A DNA stretch of 64,000 nt from Gordonia amarae NBRC 15530 (GTDB lineage Bacteria; Actinomycetota; Actinomycetes; Mycobacteriales; Mycobacteriaceae). This document shows, in pieces, positions 48,336 to 57,403 of this stretch (position 1 is its first letter; every line of letters starts with the position of its first letter). The notes beneath the pieces are model-generated. The model did not search any database. It was given only the letters and a program-made list of their open reading frames with translations, and had not been told where the DNA came from. The stretch covers positions 124,001 to 188,000 of the forward strand of contig NZ_BAED01000003.1 in assembly GCF_000241345.1 (NCBI RefSeq), in the 5' to 3' direction. Made by a program: the position numbers and the translations under genes.

Positions 48336-50426
48336 ATGGACACCCATAAACGCACTCCACAGCAGTTGTTCAACCAACCACAGCATCTTGTGATTCCACT
48401 ATTCCAGCGCAAATACGTTTGGGACGAGGAAGACCAGTGGGCACCACTGTGGAAAGACGTACGTCGGATCGCGAACCTCACTCTTGAGAATCCGATGGCG
48501 CGACCCCAGCACTTCATGGGTGCGGTGGTGTTGCAAGCCCAGGCGGTGACGACCGCGAATGTCCCGACGTGGAACGTGATCGACGGCCAACAGCGCCTCA
48601 CCACCCTCCAGTTACTCATGGACGCGGTGAGTGCGGTGATCTCCGAACGCGGGGCCGAAAAATCTGCCGAGCAACTGGACATGCTCACTCACAACCCCAC
48701 GGCATTCGTCGCCGACGGTGAGAGTGCCCTGAAAATACGGCATTTGAATGTCGATCGCGCGGCGTTCAGCGAGGTGATGGAGGCACCGGTCCCCGTCGAC
48801 TACGTGTCGCTCACACACTCGAGAACACTGATCGCACAGTGCCATGCCTATATGACCGCTCGGGCTGAGGAGTGGCTGAACGAAGGCGAGGGCGACATCG
48901 CTCAGCGCGCCACGGTCCTCGCCGATGCGTTGCAGTCCCAACTGCAACTGGTGACCATCGAACTGACCGCCGAAGAGGACTCCCAGGAAATCTTCGAAAC
49001 ACTCAACGCCCGCGGAGCTCCGCTGACCGCAGCGGACCTTGTCCGCAACTATGTCTTTCAGATGCTCGATGCCGAGGGCGCCGACACGGAGAAGGTCTAC
49101 CACCAGGGCTGGCCGTTCGAGAGCAAGTTCTGGGAGAAGGAGATCAGTTTCGGTCGTCGCAAGGTCAGCCGCAGCTCCCTGTTTCTCAACCAGTGGCTTG
49201 TGTCGCGGATCGGCGAAGAGATCAGTCCGCATTCGACGTTCAGCCGGTTCAAGTCGTATGTGAAGCACAGCGGACCGGCGATGACCGCTCTCCTGCCCGA
49301 CTTGAAGCAGCAGGCGGACTTGTACGAACGGTGGTCCGTCAACGCAGAAGAATCGTCTCGGCAACTCGATCCGGTCGAGATGGCCGTGTACAGAATGCGG
49401 GCCAGCGGGATTGAACTCCTGACGCCGCTGCTGCTCTGGCTCCACGAGCCCGGCAAGGATGTCGACGCGGCCGTCGTCGCCGGGGTCATCGGGCATGCGG
49501 AAAGCTGGCTGTACCGCCGTCAGCTTCTCCGTCTCTCGAACTCCGATCTCGGCCGCATCGTCGCAGACTTCATCGGAACCAGCTCGCGTTCAGAACCGGC
49601 GGACCTTCCGGATCGGATCCAGCGGTACCTGCGCCGGCTGAACGCGGTGAGTACCTACTGGCCCGGCGATACCGAGCTTCGCACGGCGCTGATTACGGCA
49701 CCGGTCTACAGCCGATTCCCTCGCGCCCGGTTGCGTGCTTTCCTCGAAGCGGTCGAGGACAAGTACCGTTCCGAGACGAAGCAGCCGCAGGTACCCCGCA
49801 CCTCGCTACCTATCGAGCACCTGCTCCCGCAAAAATGGCAGGAGCACTGGCCGGTCGCCGACGAAGTCGAAGCGACCGAACGGCAAGCGCACGTGAACCG
49901 CCTCGGCAACCTGACCTTGCTGACGACGTCGCTCAACTCGAAGGTCTCGAACGGCGCTTGGGACCAGAAGCGGGCCGCCCTCCAGGACCACAACACGATC
50001 ACCATGACCGGCCGTGTTCTCACCGCCACCGCCGACGCAGCCTGGAACGAAGAACTCATCGACAAGCGGACCCACACCCTGATCGACGCCCTTCTGAGCA
50101 TATGGCCGGTCCCGGACGGCCACGAGGGAGTCGTCGCCGGACAGCAGCCGGTTTCGGGCGACGACGTGGAGATCAAGCATCTGGTCGCCGCGGGCCTACT
50201 CAAGGCCGGCGACCAGATCGTCGGCCGTAAACCCAACGAGGTGGGCACCATTACCGAATCCGGAATCGATTGCGGCGGCAACCCATTCTGGTCACCATCG
50301 GGCGCGGCCCGATTCGTTCGCGGCGGCGGCCATACCAACGGCTGGCGATACTGGTCCCTCAAGGACGGCCGCAAGCTGGCAGACGTCCGCGACGAGTACT
50401 TGACCAAGCCGGAGCCCACCCAGTGA
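48336..50426 (+). CDS. GmrSD-type (DUF262/DUF1524) nuclease with C-terminal RAMA-like domain
   Basis: 696 residues. The N-terminal DUF262 domain has IPLFQRKYVWDEEDQW and the nucleotide-site phrase VIDGQQRLTTLQLL (83-93). The middle is helical. A DUF1524 HNH-like nuclease follows: IEHLLPQKW (His495) and NRLGNLTLLTTSLNSKVSN. From about residue 610 there is an extra domain (LLKAGDQIVGRKPNEVGTI, SPSGAARFVRGGG, NGWRYWSL) resembling RAMA/DUF4357, which is thought to read modified bases. GmrSD relatives (also BrxU, SspE) cut modified phage DNA. It is seven bases behind hsdS, in one operon. Confidence 0.85.
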   Translation: MDTHKRTPQQLFNQPQHLVIPLFQRKYVWDEEDQWAPLWKDVRRIANLTLENPMARPQHFMGAVVLQAQAVTTANVPTWNVIDGQQRLTTLQLLMDAVSAVISERGAEKSAEQLDMLTHNPTAFVADGESALKIRHLNVDRAAFSEVMEAPVPVDYVSLTHSRTLIAQCHAYMTARAEEWLNEGEGDIAQRATVLADALQSQLQLVTIELTAEEDSQEIFETLNARGAPLTAADLVRNYVFQMLDAEGADTEKVYHQGWPFESKFWEKEISFGRRKVSRSSLFLNQWLVSRIGEEISPHSTFSRFKSYVKHSGPAMTALLPDLKQQADLYERWSVNAEESSRQLDPVEMAVYRMRASGIELLTPLLLWLHEPGKDVDAAVVAGVIGHAESWLYRRQLLRLSNSDLGRIVADFIGTSSRSEPADLPDRIQRYLRRLNAVSTYWPGDTELRTALITAPVYSRFPRARLRAFLEAVEDKYRSETKQPQVPRTSLPIEHLLPQKWQEHWPVADEVEATERQAHVNRLGNLTLLTTSLNSKVSNGAWDQKRAALQDHNTITMTGRVLTATADAAWNEELIDKRTHTLIDALLSIWPVPDGHEGVVAGQQPVSGDDVEIKHLVAAGLLKAGDQIVGRKPNEVGTITESGIDCGGNPFWSPSGAARFVRGGGHTNGWRYWSLKDGRKLADVRDEYLTKPEPTQ

Positions 50427-50866
50427 GCACCCAAAGCGACGGCATCGAACACTTCACCGCTGAGGTGGAACGGCGAGGTGGATTCGCTGAGCGCATCCCG
50501 GGTCGCAAGCTCTTGTTCGAGGTGTCTGGTGCGGACGGGCAAACATACTGCGTGAAGCTGAAAACCAAGTCGAAGAGCAAAGATCCGTGGCAGGGCTCCA
50601 AGAAGGACGGATACCCCGGCGCGAATCCCGAGGCCGACGCCTGGGTATTCATCGACAATCAGGCAGACCCCGCCGATGCACCCGTGGCACCAGCGGATTT
50701 CATGCGCAACGACATCGCTCGCGAACTCGAGTTGTGGCTTCAAGCCGATCCTTCACGGAACGCCGACAAGAACGACCACCACAAGATCGACACCTTCAGG
50801 GTCGAGGACTGGGCAGGCCGATGGGACCTGATCGGACTGGACTTCGGGTCTGTGGACGGGTCGTAA
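50423..50866 (+). CDS. Small protein paired with the GmrSD-like nuclease; possible PD-(D/E)xK fold
   Basis: 147 residues; its GTG overlaps the preceding stop by four bases (GTGA), so it is translationally coupled. It has GRKLLFEVSGADGQTYCVKLKTKSK followed by a tryptophan-containing SKDPWQGSK. The E-x(n)-KxK pattern and the following WxF strand (ADAWVFIDNQ) look like a restriction-type nuclease core, but a clear catalytic Asp is not obvious. It could equally be a non-catalytic partner or an inhibitor of the nuclease. Not recognised as a named family. Confidence 0.65.
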   Translation: MSTQSDGIEHFTAEVERRGGFAERIPGRKLLFEVSGADGQTYCVKLKTKSKSKDPWQGSKKDGYPGANPEADAWVFIDNQADPADAPVAPADFMRNDIARELELWLQADPSRNADKNDHHKIDTFRVEDWAGRWDLIGLDFGSVDGS

Positions 50867-50912
50867 CCGCAGAGGACGAAGGTCAGGAAGTCGTAATCCG
50901 GAATAGTAATGA

Positions 50913-50951
50913 ACAGTTACTGTCACACAACTGCGCACACACGCGTACACT
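50913..50951 (+). promoter_or_regulatory. Promoter and operator of the HTH antitoxin gene
   Basis: ACAGT-T-ACTGT (50913-50923) is an inverted repeat fit for self-repression. TACACT (50946-50951) is a good -10 whose expected start point falls on or next to the A of the ATG at 50958, so the message is probably leaderless, which is common in this order. Confidence 0.5.
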
Positions 50952-50957
50952 GTGGGC

Positions 50958-51293
50958 ATGAAAAATGCACTGCGTGTCGACCCGGCAACGATGTCGCCAA
51001 ACACGTGGAACGAGATCAGGGACTACTTCGCCGCCGCTGAAGCTGCCGGCGAGGTCGTTGAGATCACGTCGCGGCTTGAACTGCTCACCCCCGCTCAGGC
51101 CGCTGACCACCTCGGCGTCTCGCGGTCAACAATCGCACGACGTATCGACAGCGGCGATATCCACGCAATCAAAGTTGGCGCCCATCATCGCATTCCGCTG
51201 AAAGAGTTCGAACGATTTCGCGATGCGCGTAGCATGGCCAAATTGATTCGCGCTACGAGCGAGGAGATCGAAGCCGACCTGTACGGTGAATGA
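50958..51293 (+). CDS. Excisionase-type HTH antitoxin
   Basis: 111 residues. An N-terminal helix pair is followed by an excisionase/MerR-like helix-turn-helix (LLTPAQAADHLGVSRSTIAR) and the wing (GDIHAIKVGAHHRIPLKEFERF). The C-terminus (MAKLIRATSEEIEADLYGE) would bind the toxin. This form is usually followed by a PIN-domain toxin, and the remnant of one overlaps its stop. The ATG at 50958 fits the leaderless promoter; a GTG at 50952 is in frame. Confidence 0.78.
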   Translation: MKNALRVDPATMSPNTWNEIRDYFAAAEAAGEVVEITSRLELLTPAQAADHLGVSRSTIARRIDSGDIHAIKVGAHHRIPLKEFERFRDARSMAKLIRATSEEIEADLYGE

Positions 51294-51411
51294 CACACAG
51301 AGGGTCTTTCTCGACGCCAATGTGGAAGAGCCGCTTTACCCTCGCAGTCAACCACTGACGACCAGCGAGCGCGAACCTCGGATTTTCTATCGCGGTGCAC
51401 GATGCATGTAG
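51286..51411 (+). pseudogene. Truncated PIN-domain toxin (first 13 or so residues)
   Basis: Opening with a GTG that overlaps the antitoxin stop, the frame reads VNDTQRVFLDANV, the normal PIN-toxin head with the first metal-binding Asp. It then turns into unrelated sequence (EEPLYPRSQPL) and stops after 41 codons at 51411. The rest of the toxin, with the other acidic residues, is gone, so the antitoxin is an orphan. The breakpoint lies near 51325, just before the lower-GC helicase gene, which may have arrived by the same event. Confidence 0.65.
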
Positions 51412-51434
51412 TTGCTATAGCAAGAGATTCGTCG

Positions 51435-53951
51435 TTACGGGATGATCGGCGCCTCGACGTACTTCTGAAAGATCCGGTCGCCTGTCAGCTGGCCATGGCT
51501 AAGCCGCTCTCTGACAGCCTGTTCGTCACCCCACCGGCCTTGGCCGTCCGCGAGTGCCACCGCGAACGCGCGAACTGCCTCTTTGAGTTCCTCGAGCTTC
51601 GCTGGTGTTACGACCTTCATGCCATCAACAACCGTGCCGCGGTCATCTATCGTCCGGCTGGGATGCAGCATGATCGGGATACTCTGAACGCCAACGTTCT
51701 GCTCCTTATTCCATCGAATACTGCCTCCAAGCTGGTCGACGTCCTTCTTCACGATAGTGTCGGTGGTGCAACCAGTCTTGAGTTCGATGACAGCGTGGCG
51801 ACCAGGCCCAAGGACCCAATGGTTATCTGGCCCCTTCCCGTAAAGCTGTTCTGGACGAGTGCTATCAAACCCTAGATGTCGGCCAAGCTCTTGCCACGCG
51901 TGCTCGGATTCTTTGGTTCGTTCTTCGTCCCACTCGATCTGGTCAAGGAGAGCTCGAACTCCGAGAACCAGGGACATCTGATCTCCGTACTCAGAAGATA
52001 GGAAGTCTGCTGCCACGCGGGCCTGAGCGACAGCTGGTTTCGCAGAGGAGAACGCGATTCCGGCTGGTGGGCGTAGAACGTGAGGGTTCGACTTTACGGC
52101 TGTTACAAGCGCTCTCTGGGCAGCGACTGGATCGGTGAAATACAGATAGGAAGCTTTTTGCTCCATTAGCCATCCACGCAGTTCTGGGTCTTCGAGATCG
52201 TTAATGGCCGCCTGGAGCTTTAATGCTGCTTCGCTTGTTTGCCCAGCGGCGGCGAGATCGAAAGCCACCCTTCCCGCAACTGCATCTGGGCGGACTACGC
52301 CCGTTTGGCTATAGCGGACCTCAGCGAGAGCCCTACGCCCACTGCCTACCCAATTTGGGTCCTGATCGAGGCACAGAGTGAGGACTGTTCGAACTGCTTC
52401 CAGCCCTTGCCCCTTGATCTGCGTGGCAACGTCCCTGCTCAGCCTCAGTTGCGCCTTCGTTGCAGGAGAGAACAGTTCAAGCCAGCGCGGGTCGTGTGTA
52501 GCCACGCCAAGGTTAGCTCCGAGGAGGAGCACCGCGCAGTGGTCGCTACTCTCGCGGACCCCACGGCCCATGCCCTGTTCAATACGTTGCACGTCACGCA
52601 TGCGTCGAATCGGACTGCCACTCAGCGCTACTGCTTCGCGCCTTTCGACTGCGTCCATCGGCTGGGGCACACCATCAAGAATTAGGAGCTCACACGCCTC
52701 GTGCGGCAAATCCACTCCGTCATACTTATTGACAAGCACTACAAGCCCAACGTGACCGGTCTTGAGTTCCGCGACGCCGGCTTCCAGGTCCTTCACGTAG
52801 TGGATGCGGTCTGCGTATGACTCCCATACAGCCGCCGCTTTCGTGCTCGGCACTAGGACTACCACGTTGATCGGCTTCGAGTCGGGGACGTTGTCGCCGT
52901 TACGGTCTCCTTGTGAGAACTGCTTAGCGAGAACGCGCACCGCCTCATCGTCGAGGTTTGGATTAAGAGCAACCGGCGCGAGGATCATCCGATCACCTAG
53001 GTCCGCAGCGCTACCCGGCGTCACGGGTTTTGAGATGTGCGCGGGATCAGCGTCCAGATCGGTCACCAAGACGCTGTCATCAGACAATGTTGCGGTCAGA
53101 TAGACCCGGCGCGTTGCGCGCGCGAACGAAGGGATCGCAGAGATCGGCGGGCAAGGCGGGCGCACTTCTATGTGGCGGGGGGTAACCGTCGCGGCACATA
53201 AGTGCAGTATATGACCGATTAGAGGCCACGTGAAAACGAAGCCATTCTCCGTCCTATGCGGATGGAGTATGGACATGACTTGGTCGGCCTTTTCCACCCA
53301 GGACCAGTAGGGGATCCGGGCGGCTGCGCCAAAATCGCCAGCCTGGAGGTCTTCCCAAACCTTGTTGGATTGTACGCGCAAATCCGCCGCGAAGAGATCG
53401 ATCAACGCTTCGTAGGCGGCGTGCGACCTGGGAATGGACAGGCGGAATTGACCTTCGGTCGTGGCTAGCGCTGCATGCGCATCGTCGACGATGACGACAC
53501 CCAGATCGAGTGGCTCTCCCCGGTCGTCTCCTACAACTCCGAAAACTGACCTTCCGTTAATGAGCTTTTGGTAGGTAGTCACCAGAATGGCCTGCTGAGC
53601 GCGGAAGTCCGGATCATTCGGATCGTCGGCGGTAGTGAACGAGAGTCGATCGGCTTCTTCCCGAACGCGGGTAGCGAGATACGTGTCCGGTGCGAGGTAG
53701 ACAGCCTTCCCGATACCCTCATTCAATGTGCTCTGTGCAATCAAGAGGCCAGCCACGGTCTTTCCACCACCGGTGTTCTGTTTGATCACAACGTCGCGGT
53801 CGTCCTTGCGTTTGAACCATGCTTCGAGAACTTCACCCTGCTCCTGACGCAGGTATGGCCAAGGCTTGTGGGCTATCGCCGCATAAATATCACGAGGACG
53901 AAGTAGCGGTTCGTTGGCGCCAGCGCCGATTCGGCTCCAGTCCAGAGTCAT
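51435..53951 (-). CDS. Superfamily 2 helicase fused to a PD-(D/E)xK-like nuclease
   Basis: 838 residues on the strand opposite its neighbours. Walker A is KQNTGGGKTV (59-65), and the Walker B box reads VVIVDDAHAA (DDAH instead of DEAH). YLTATLSDDSVL is motif III-like, and RIEQGMGRGVRE is motif VI in the XPD/DinG-like style. The C-terminal part (about 700-790) has GPDNHWVL (Asp709) and AVIELKTG (Glu723, Lys725), a PD-(D/E)xK core, then QLGGSIRW. GC content and codon use are lower than in flanking genes, which suggests transfer. It probably unwinds and cuts invading DNA. No partner gene is visible. Confidence 0.82.
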   Translation of the reverse strand: MTLDWSRIGAGANEPLLRPRDIYAAIAHKPWPYLRQEQGEVLEAWFKRKDDRDVVIKQNTGGGKTVAGLLIAQSTLNEGIGKAVYLAPDTYLATRVREEADRLSFTTADDPNDPDFRAQQAILVTTYQKLINGRSVFGVVGDDRGEPLDLGVVIVDDAHAALATTEGQFRLSIPRSHAAYEALIDLFAADLRVQSNKVWEDLQAGDFGAAARIPYWSWVEKADQVMSILHPHRTENGFVFTWPLIGHILHLCAATVTPRHIEVRPPCPPISAIPSFARATRRVYLTATLSDDSVLVTDLDADPAHISKPVTPGSAADLGDRMILAPVALNPNLDDEAVRVLAKQFSQGDRNGDNVPDSKPINVVVLVPSTKAAAVWESYADRIHYVKDLEAGVAELKTGHVGLVVLVNKYDGVDLPHEACELLILDGVPQPMDAVERREAVALSGSPIRRMRDVQRIEQGMGRGVRESSDHCAVLLLGANLGVATHDPRWLELFSPATKAQLRLSRDVATQIKGQGLEAVRTVLTLCLDQDPNWVGSGRRALAEVRYSQTGVVRPDAVAGRVAFDLAAAGQTSEAALKLQAAINDLEDPELRGWLMEQKASYLYFTDPVAAQRALVTAVKSNPHVLRPPAGIAFSSAKPAVAQARVAADFLSSEYGDQMSLVLGVRALLDQIEWDEERTKESEHAWQELGRHLGFDSTRPEQLYGKGPDNHWVLGPGRHAVIELKTGCTTDTIVKKDVDQLGGSIRWNKEQNVGVQSIPIMLHPSRTIDDRGTVVDGMKVVTPAKLEELKEAVRAFAVALADGQGRWGDEQAVRERLSHGQLTGDRIFQKYVEAPIIP

Positions 53952-54069
53952 TCCCTACCTTTCGATCATGCGCGGAGAGCTTGTTCAACACTTGAAACTT
54001 CGATCTGCCGGCCTCGGGGTCTGTCCGAGGATGCCGACTAGTCACACCTCGCGTACACCCTGTATCAGC

Positions 54070-54354
54070 TCAGGAGCCCGTCCATCGATCGATCGCAGCC
54101 TCGTAGACGGCATCCGTGAACGATGACGACGGTACTGATGCCGGGACCTGGCGCGATGGAACCGACGCTGCTCGCGCGACCGCGATCTGGAATCCAACGA
54201 GACCGAATGGGTCTGGACCCACATGTTCCTTGCCTGGCGAAAGACCGTCCGGCGCGGCCGAATCGTTCCACGTCACAGCCTTGTCGGCGGTCAAACGCAC
54301 GGCAGCCCCCTCAGGCTTAGTAGTAGACGGCCACCACCCTGCGACCTCCCTCAA
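54070..54354 (-). CDS. Possible small gene of unknown function
   Basis: In the 560-bp gap between the helicase start (53951) and the IS remnant (54512), one frame from a TTG gives 94 residues (REVAGWWPSTTKPEG..., ending AIDRWTGS). Its third positions are GC-rich in part. A plus-strand frame over nearly the same bases (54116-54415) is equally open, so either or neither may be coding. No family is recognised. The rest of the gap shows nothing. Confidence 0.25.
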   Translation of the reverse strand: MREVAGWWPSTTKPEGAAVRLTADKAVTWNDSAAPDGLSPGKEHVGPDPFGLVGFQIAVARAASVPSRQVPASVPSSSFTDAVYEAAIDRWTGS

Positions 54355-54511
54355 ACACCCTACCCGTGAGAAACAGACGATACCGGAAGGCCCTCATACG
54401 CGTCGGCTCAGGTGACAACTCACATCCGTCCATGGGCAGGGCAACCGGTGTCGCCTAAACCAACACAACAGCTTATACCCGAAGTGATCCGTCCCGGCGT
54501 TTCCGGAGAGC

Positions 54512-54822
54512 TCATTTTGTGAGTACTCCCTCCGGATTGAGGGCGCGTAGCTGATCGTAGTGCAACTGTTCGGCGTGGTCGGGGGTGAGGTCGTGGCAGT
54601 AGCTGTGCGGGCGTTCGCGGTTGTAGAACGCGATCCATTCGGCGGTGCTCAACGACAGCTCGGCCAGTCCGTGATGCAGTGGCTGGTTGTCAACCAACTC
54701 GTTCTTGTAGTCGGCGTTGACCGACTCGGCCAGGGCGTTGTCGTAGCTATCTCCGACGCTGCCGATCGAGGCGGCGATACCTGCTTCGGCCAAACGCTGA
54801 CCGAAGGTCAGTGCCGTGTACT
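54512..54822 (-). pseudogene. IS3-family transposase (OrfB), C-terminal remnant
   Basis: About 103 residues of the integrase core end: QYTALTFGQRLAEAGIAASI, then SVGDSYDNALAESVNADYKNE with the catalytic Glu, and AEWIAFYNRERPHSYCHDLTP. The usual residues before QYT (HSDRGS) are missing; the frame runs instead into the end of the IS30 element at about 54825. So the N-terminal part was replaced. The sequence to about 54450 may be the terminal part of the IS. Confidence 0.85.
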
Positions 54823-54824
54823 GG

Positions 54825-56021
54825 GCGGGTTCAATCGGTCGATGCAACACCGGGTCGTTTGCCTGAGTGTAGTTGCTCTCCAAAGACTTCGGCGGGAGTC
54901 CTCCACTCAAGGGCTTTTCGGGGGCGGTTGTTGAGGGTGTAGGCGATGGCTTCGAGGTCGGCGGCTGACCACCGAGATAGGTCTGTCCCCTTCGGAAAGT
55001 ATTGGCGTAGCAGTCCGTTGGTGTTCTCGTTCGACGGGCGTTGCCACGGTGAATGCGGATCGGCAAAGAACACCTGTGTCCCGGTATCCATCGCGAACTG
55101 GGCATGTGCGGACAGTTCTTTGCCACGATCCCACGTCAACGTCTTACGCAACTGCTGCGGCAGCTCGGCCATCGACGCCGTCAGTGCCGCGTTCATCGCG
55201 ATGGCTCCGTAGCCACCGAGCGCCGGACCGTTCTTCACATACGCCTGCTCACCCCAGCCCTGCTGGCGCGGCAGGTGCACTAGAAGGGTTGCACGGCTGC
55301 GTCTTTCGACAAGAGTACCAATAGCTGAGCGGCCCACCCCGATGATGAGATCACCCTCCCAGTGACCGGGGACGGCGCGGTCTTCGGCTTCGGGTGGGCG
55401 CTGACTGAGCACGACATCGGAGGTGACATGACCCTGCGGTTTGTTGCGTGAGCGAGCACGAGGCTCCCGTAGGGCTCGCCCGGTGCGCAAACACGCCACC
55501 AGCTCACGTTTGAGCGCGCCGCGGCCTTCGATGAACAGGGACTGATAGATCGCCTCGTGGCTGATACGCATGGACTCATCATCAGGGTAATCGACCCGCA
55601 GTCGCTGGGAGATCTGCTCCGGGCTCCATGCCAGCGACCACCGGCGATCAGCCCGGTGCGGCTTGTTCAGCCCTTTCCATTCAGGTGGCGTGGGCCCAAC
55701 CACCAGTGTGCCGTCGGGCCGGCGAACAACGCCGGCGAGGCGGTCCTGGACGTAGGTCCGCAACTCTTCGTTCGCCACGAGTTTCGCCGTTTTCGGACGC
55801 TTAGCGCCCTGCTGAGCTTTCCACTGCGCCACCAATGCCCGATACTCAAGTTTCCCGCCCCTGGTCGCAGCGTTGCGTCGCAACTCACGCGAAATCGTTG
55901 CGGGACTGCGTCCGATCTGTCGAGCGATCTCTCGCACGCCACGGTAGTGCCCCATAGAGTGGTGTAACTCGGTGGCCGAGATCGTCTTCGACGTTATGTC
56001 GGCAGACGCAGGAGCGGCCAC
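54825..56021 (-). mobile_element. IS30-family insertion sequence with transposase
   Basis: A transposase of 396 residues (54831-56021). The N-terminal HTH is GVREIARQIGRSPATISREL. The DDE core has Asp in HWEGDLIIG, Asp in LTWDRGKEL and Glu in SNENTNGLLRQYFPKG, all intact. The first 25 residues or so (AAPASADITSKTISATELHH) do not look like IS30, and no matching end repeat to GGGTTCAATCGGTCGATGCA (54827 on) is seen near 56022. The left end was therefore probably cut off when IS256 or an accompanying deletion joined it. Confidence 0.85.
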
Positions 56022-57385
56022 CGTGTGATCCTTCGAGTCAACCTTCCACAGAATCCTCGAACGGAGTCATCACGATGGCCGCGCCCCATATTGTCGACCC
56101 TGCCGGCCTGCTTGGCCAAGCCCTCGCTGACGCATCCCCGGATCTGATGCGTGAGCTGCTGCAGACCATGATCAACGCCCTGCTGTCAGCCGATGCCGAC
56201 AGTGTGTGTGGTGCCGAGTGGAATGCTCGCTCGGCCGAGCGCACCAACCGCCGCAACGGTTACCGCCACCGGCCCCTGGACACTCGTGTGGGCACCGTCG
56301 ACGTTTCGATCCCCAAGCTGCGGTCGGGCAGCTACTTCCCGGAGTGGTTGCTCGAGCGCCGCAAGCGGGCCGAGTCGGCGTTGATCACGGTCGTGGCGGA
56401 CTGCTACCTGGCGGGAGTGTCGACCCGGCGCATGGACAAGCTCGTCAAGACCTTGGGCATCGACTCACTGTCGAAGTCGCAGGTCTCCCGGATGGCCGAA
56501 GACCTCGACGAACAGGTCGCCGCGTTCGGGCACCGACGCCTGGACGAGGCTGGACCGTTCACGTTCGTCACCGCGGATGCACTGACGATCAAGGTCCGCG
56601 AGAACAAGCAGGTCGTCAAAGCCGTCGTACTGTTGGCGACCGGCGTCAACGGCGATGGCCACCGCGAAGTCCTCGGCATGCAAGTGGCGACCAGCGAGAG
56701 CAAGGCCTCGTGGAACACCTTTCTTCGCTGACCTGGTCGCCCGAGGTCTGGGCGGAGTCCGGCTGGTGACCTCGGACGCGCACGCCGGCCTGGTCGAGGC
56801 GATCGCGGCGAACCTGCCCGGTGCCGCCTGGCAGCGCTGCCGCACCCACTACGCCGCCAATCTCATGGCCGTGTGCCCCAAATCCATGTGGCCGGCGGTG
56901 AAGGCGATGCTGCACAGCGTCTACGACCAGCCCACTGCCGCGGCCGTCAACGCCCAGTTCGACCGGCTTCTGGAATACACTGAAGGGCGACTCCCCGACG
57001 TGGCCGAGCACCTCGGCGATGCACGCGAAGACCTCCTCGCGTTCACCGTGTTCCCCGACGACGTGTGGCGGCAAATCTGGTCCAACAACCCCACCGAGCG
57101 ACTCAACCGCGAGATCCGCCGTCGCACCGACGTCGTGGGAATCTTTCCCCAACCGGGACGCCATCGTCCGGCTCATCGGCGCCGTCCTGGCCGAGCAGAC
57201 CGACGAATGGGCCGAAGGACGCCGATACCTCGGACTCGAAATCCTCAACAGGTGCCGACTCACCCTGACCACCGACCCCGACACCAACTCGCAGACGGAG
57301 GTGAGTACCGATCCGCTGATCGAACTACCCGCCTGACCACCAACGAAGGATCAACAACCAGTTACACCACCACACGGGGCTTGAC
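56022..57385. mobile_element. IS256-family element (approximate extent)
   Basis: The right end after the transposase reads inwards, on the minus strand, as GGTGGTGTAACTGGTTGTTG followed by ATCCTTCG. The left end holds only GTGTG-ATCCTTCG (56022-56040), so the outer part of the left inverted repeat is missing or altered. It abuts IS30 on the left and the Rpn gene on the right. Ends are estimates. Confidence 0.6.
56075..57336 (+). pseudogene. IS256-family transposase with two one-base frameshifts
   Basis: From the ATG at 56075: LMRELLQTMINALLSADADS, NRRNGYRHRPLDTRVGTVDV and TADALTIKVRE (first Asp). A first shift falls in TTT 56720-56722 (SWNTF then FADLVARGLGG). RLVTSDAHAGLVEAIAANLP (second Asp) and NPTERLNREIRRRTDVVGIFP (Glu) follow, and a second shift falls in TTT 57144-57146 (then NRDAIVRLIGAVLAEQTDEW). 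Removing one T at each place gives an intact protein of about 419 residues. Confidence 0.9.
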
Positions 57386-57403
57386 CCATCCACGGGCCGA
57401 CAA

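Noticed and set aside
48336..50866. BREX or Ssp phosphorothioate system based on the GmrSD-type gene
   Set aside because: No pglX, pglZ, brxC or dnd/ssp genes occur in the window; the gene is linked to hsdMS instead.
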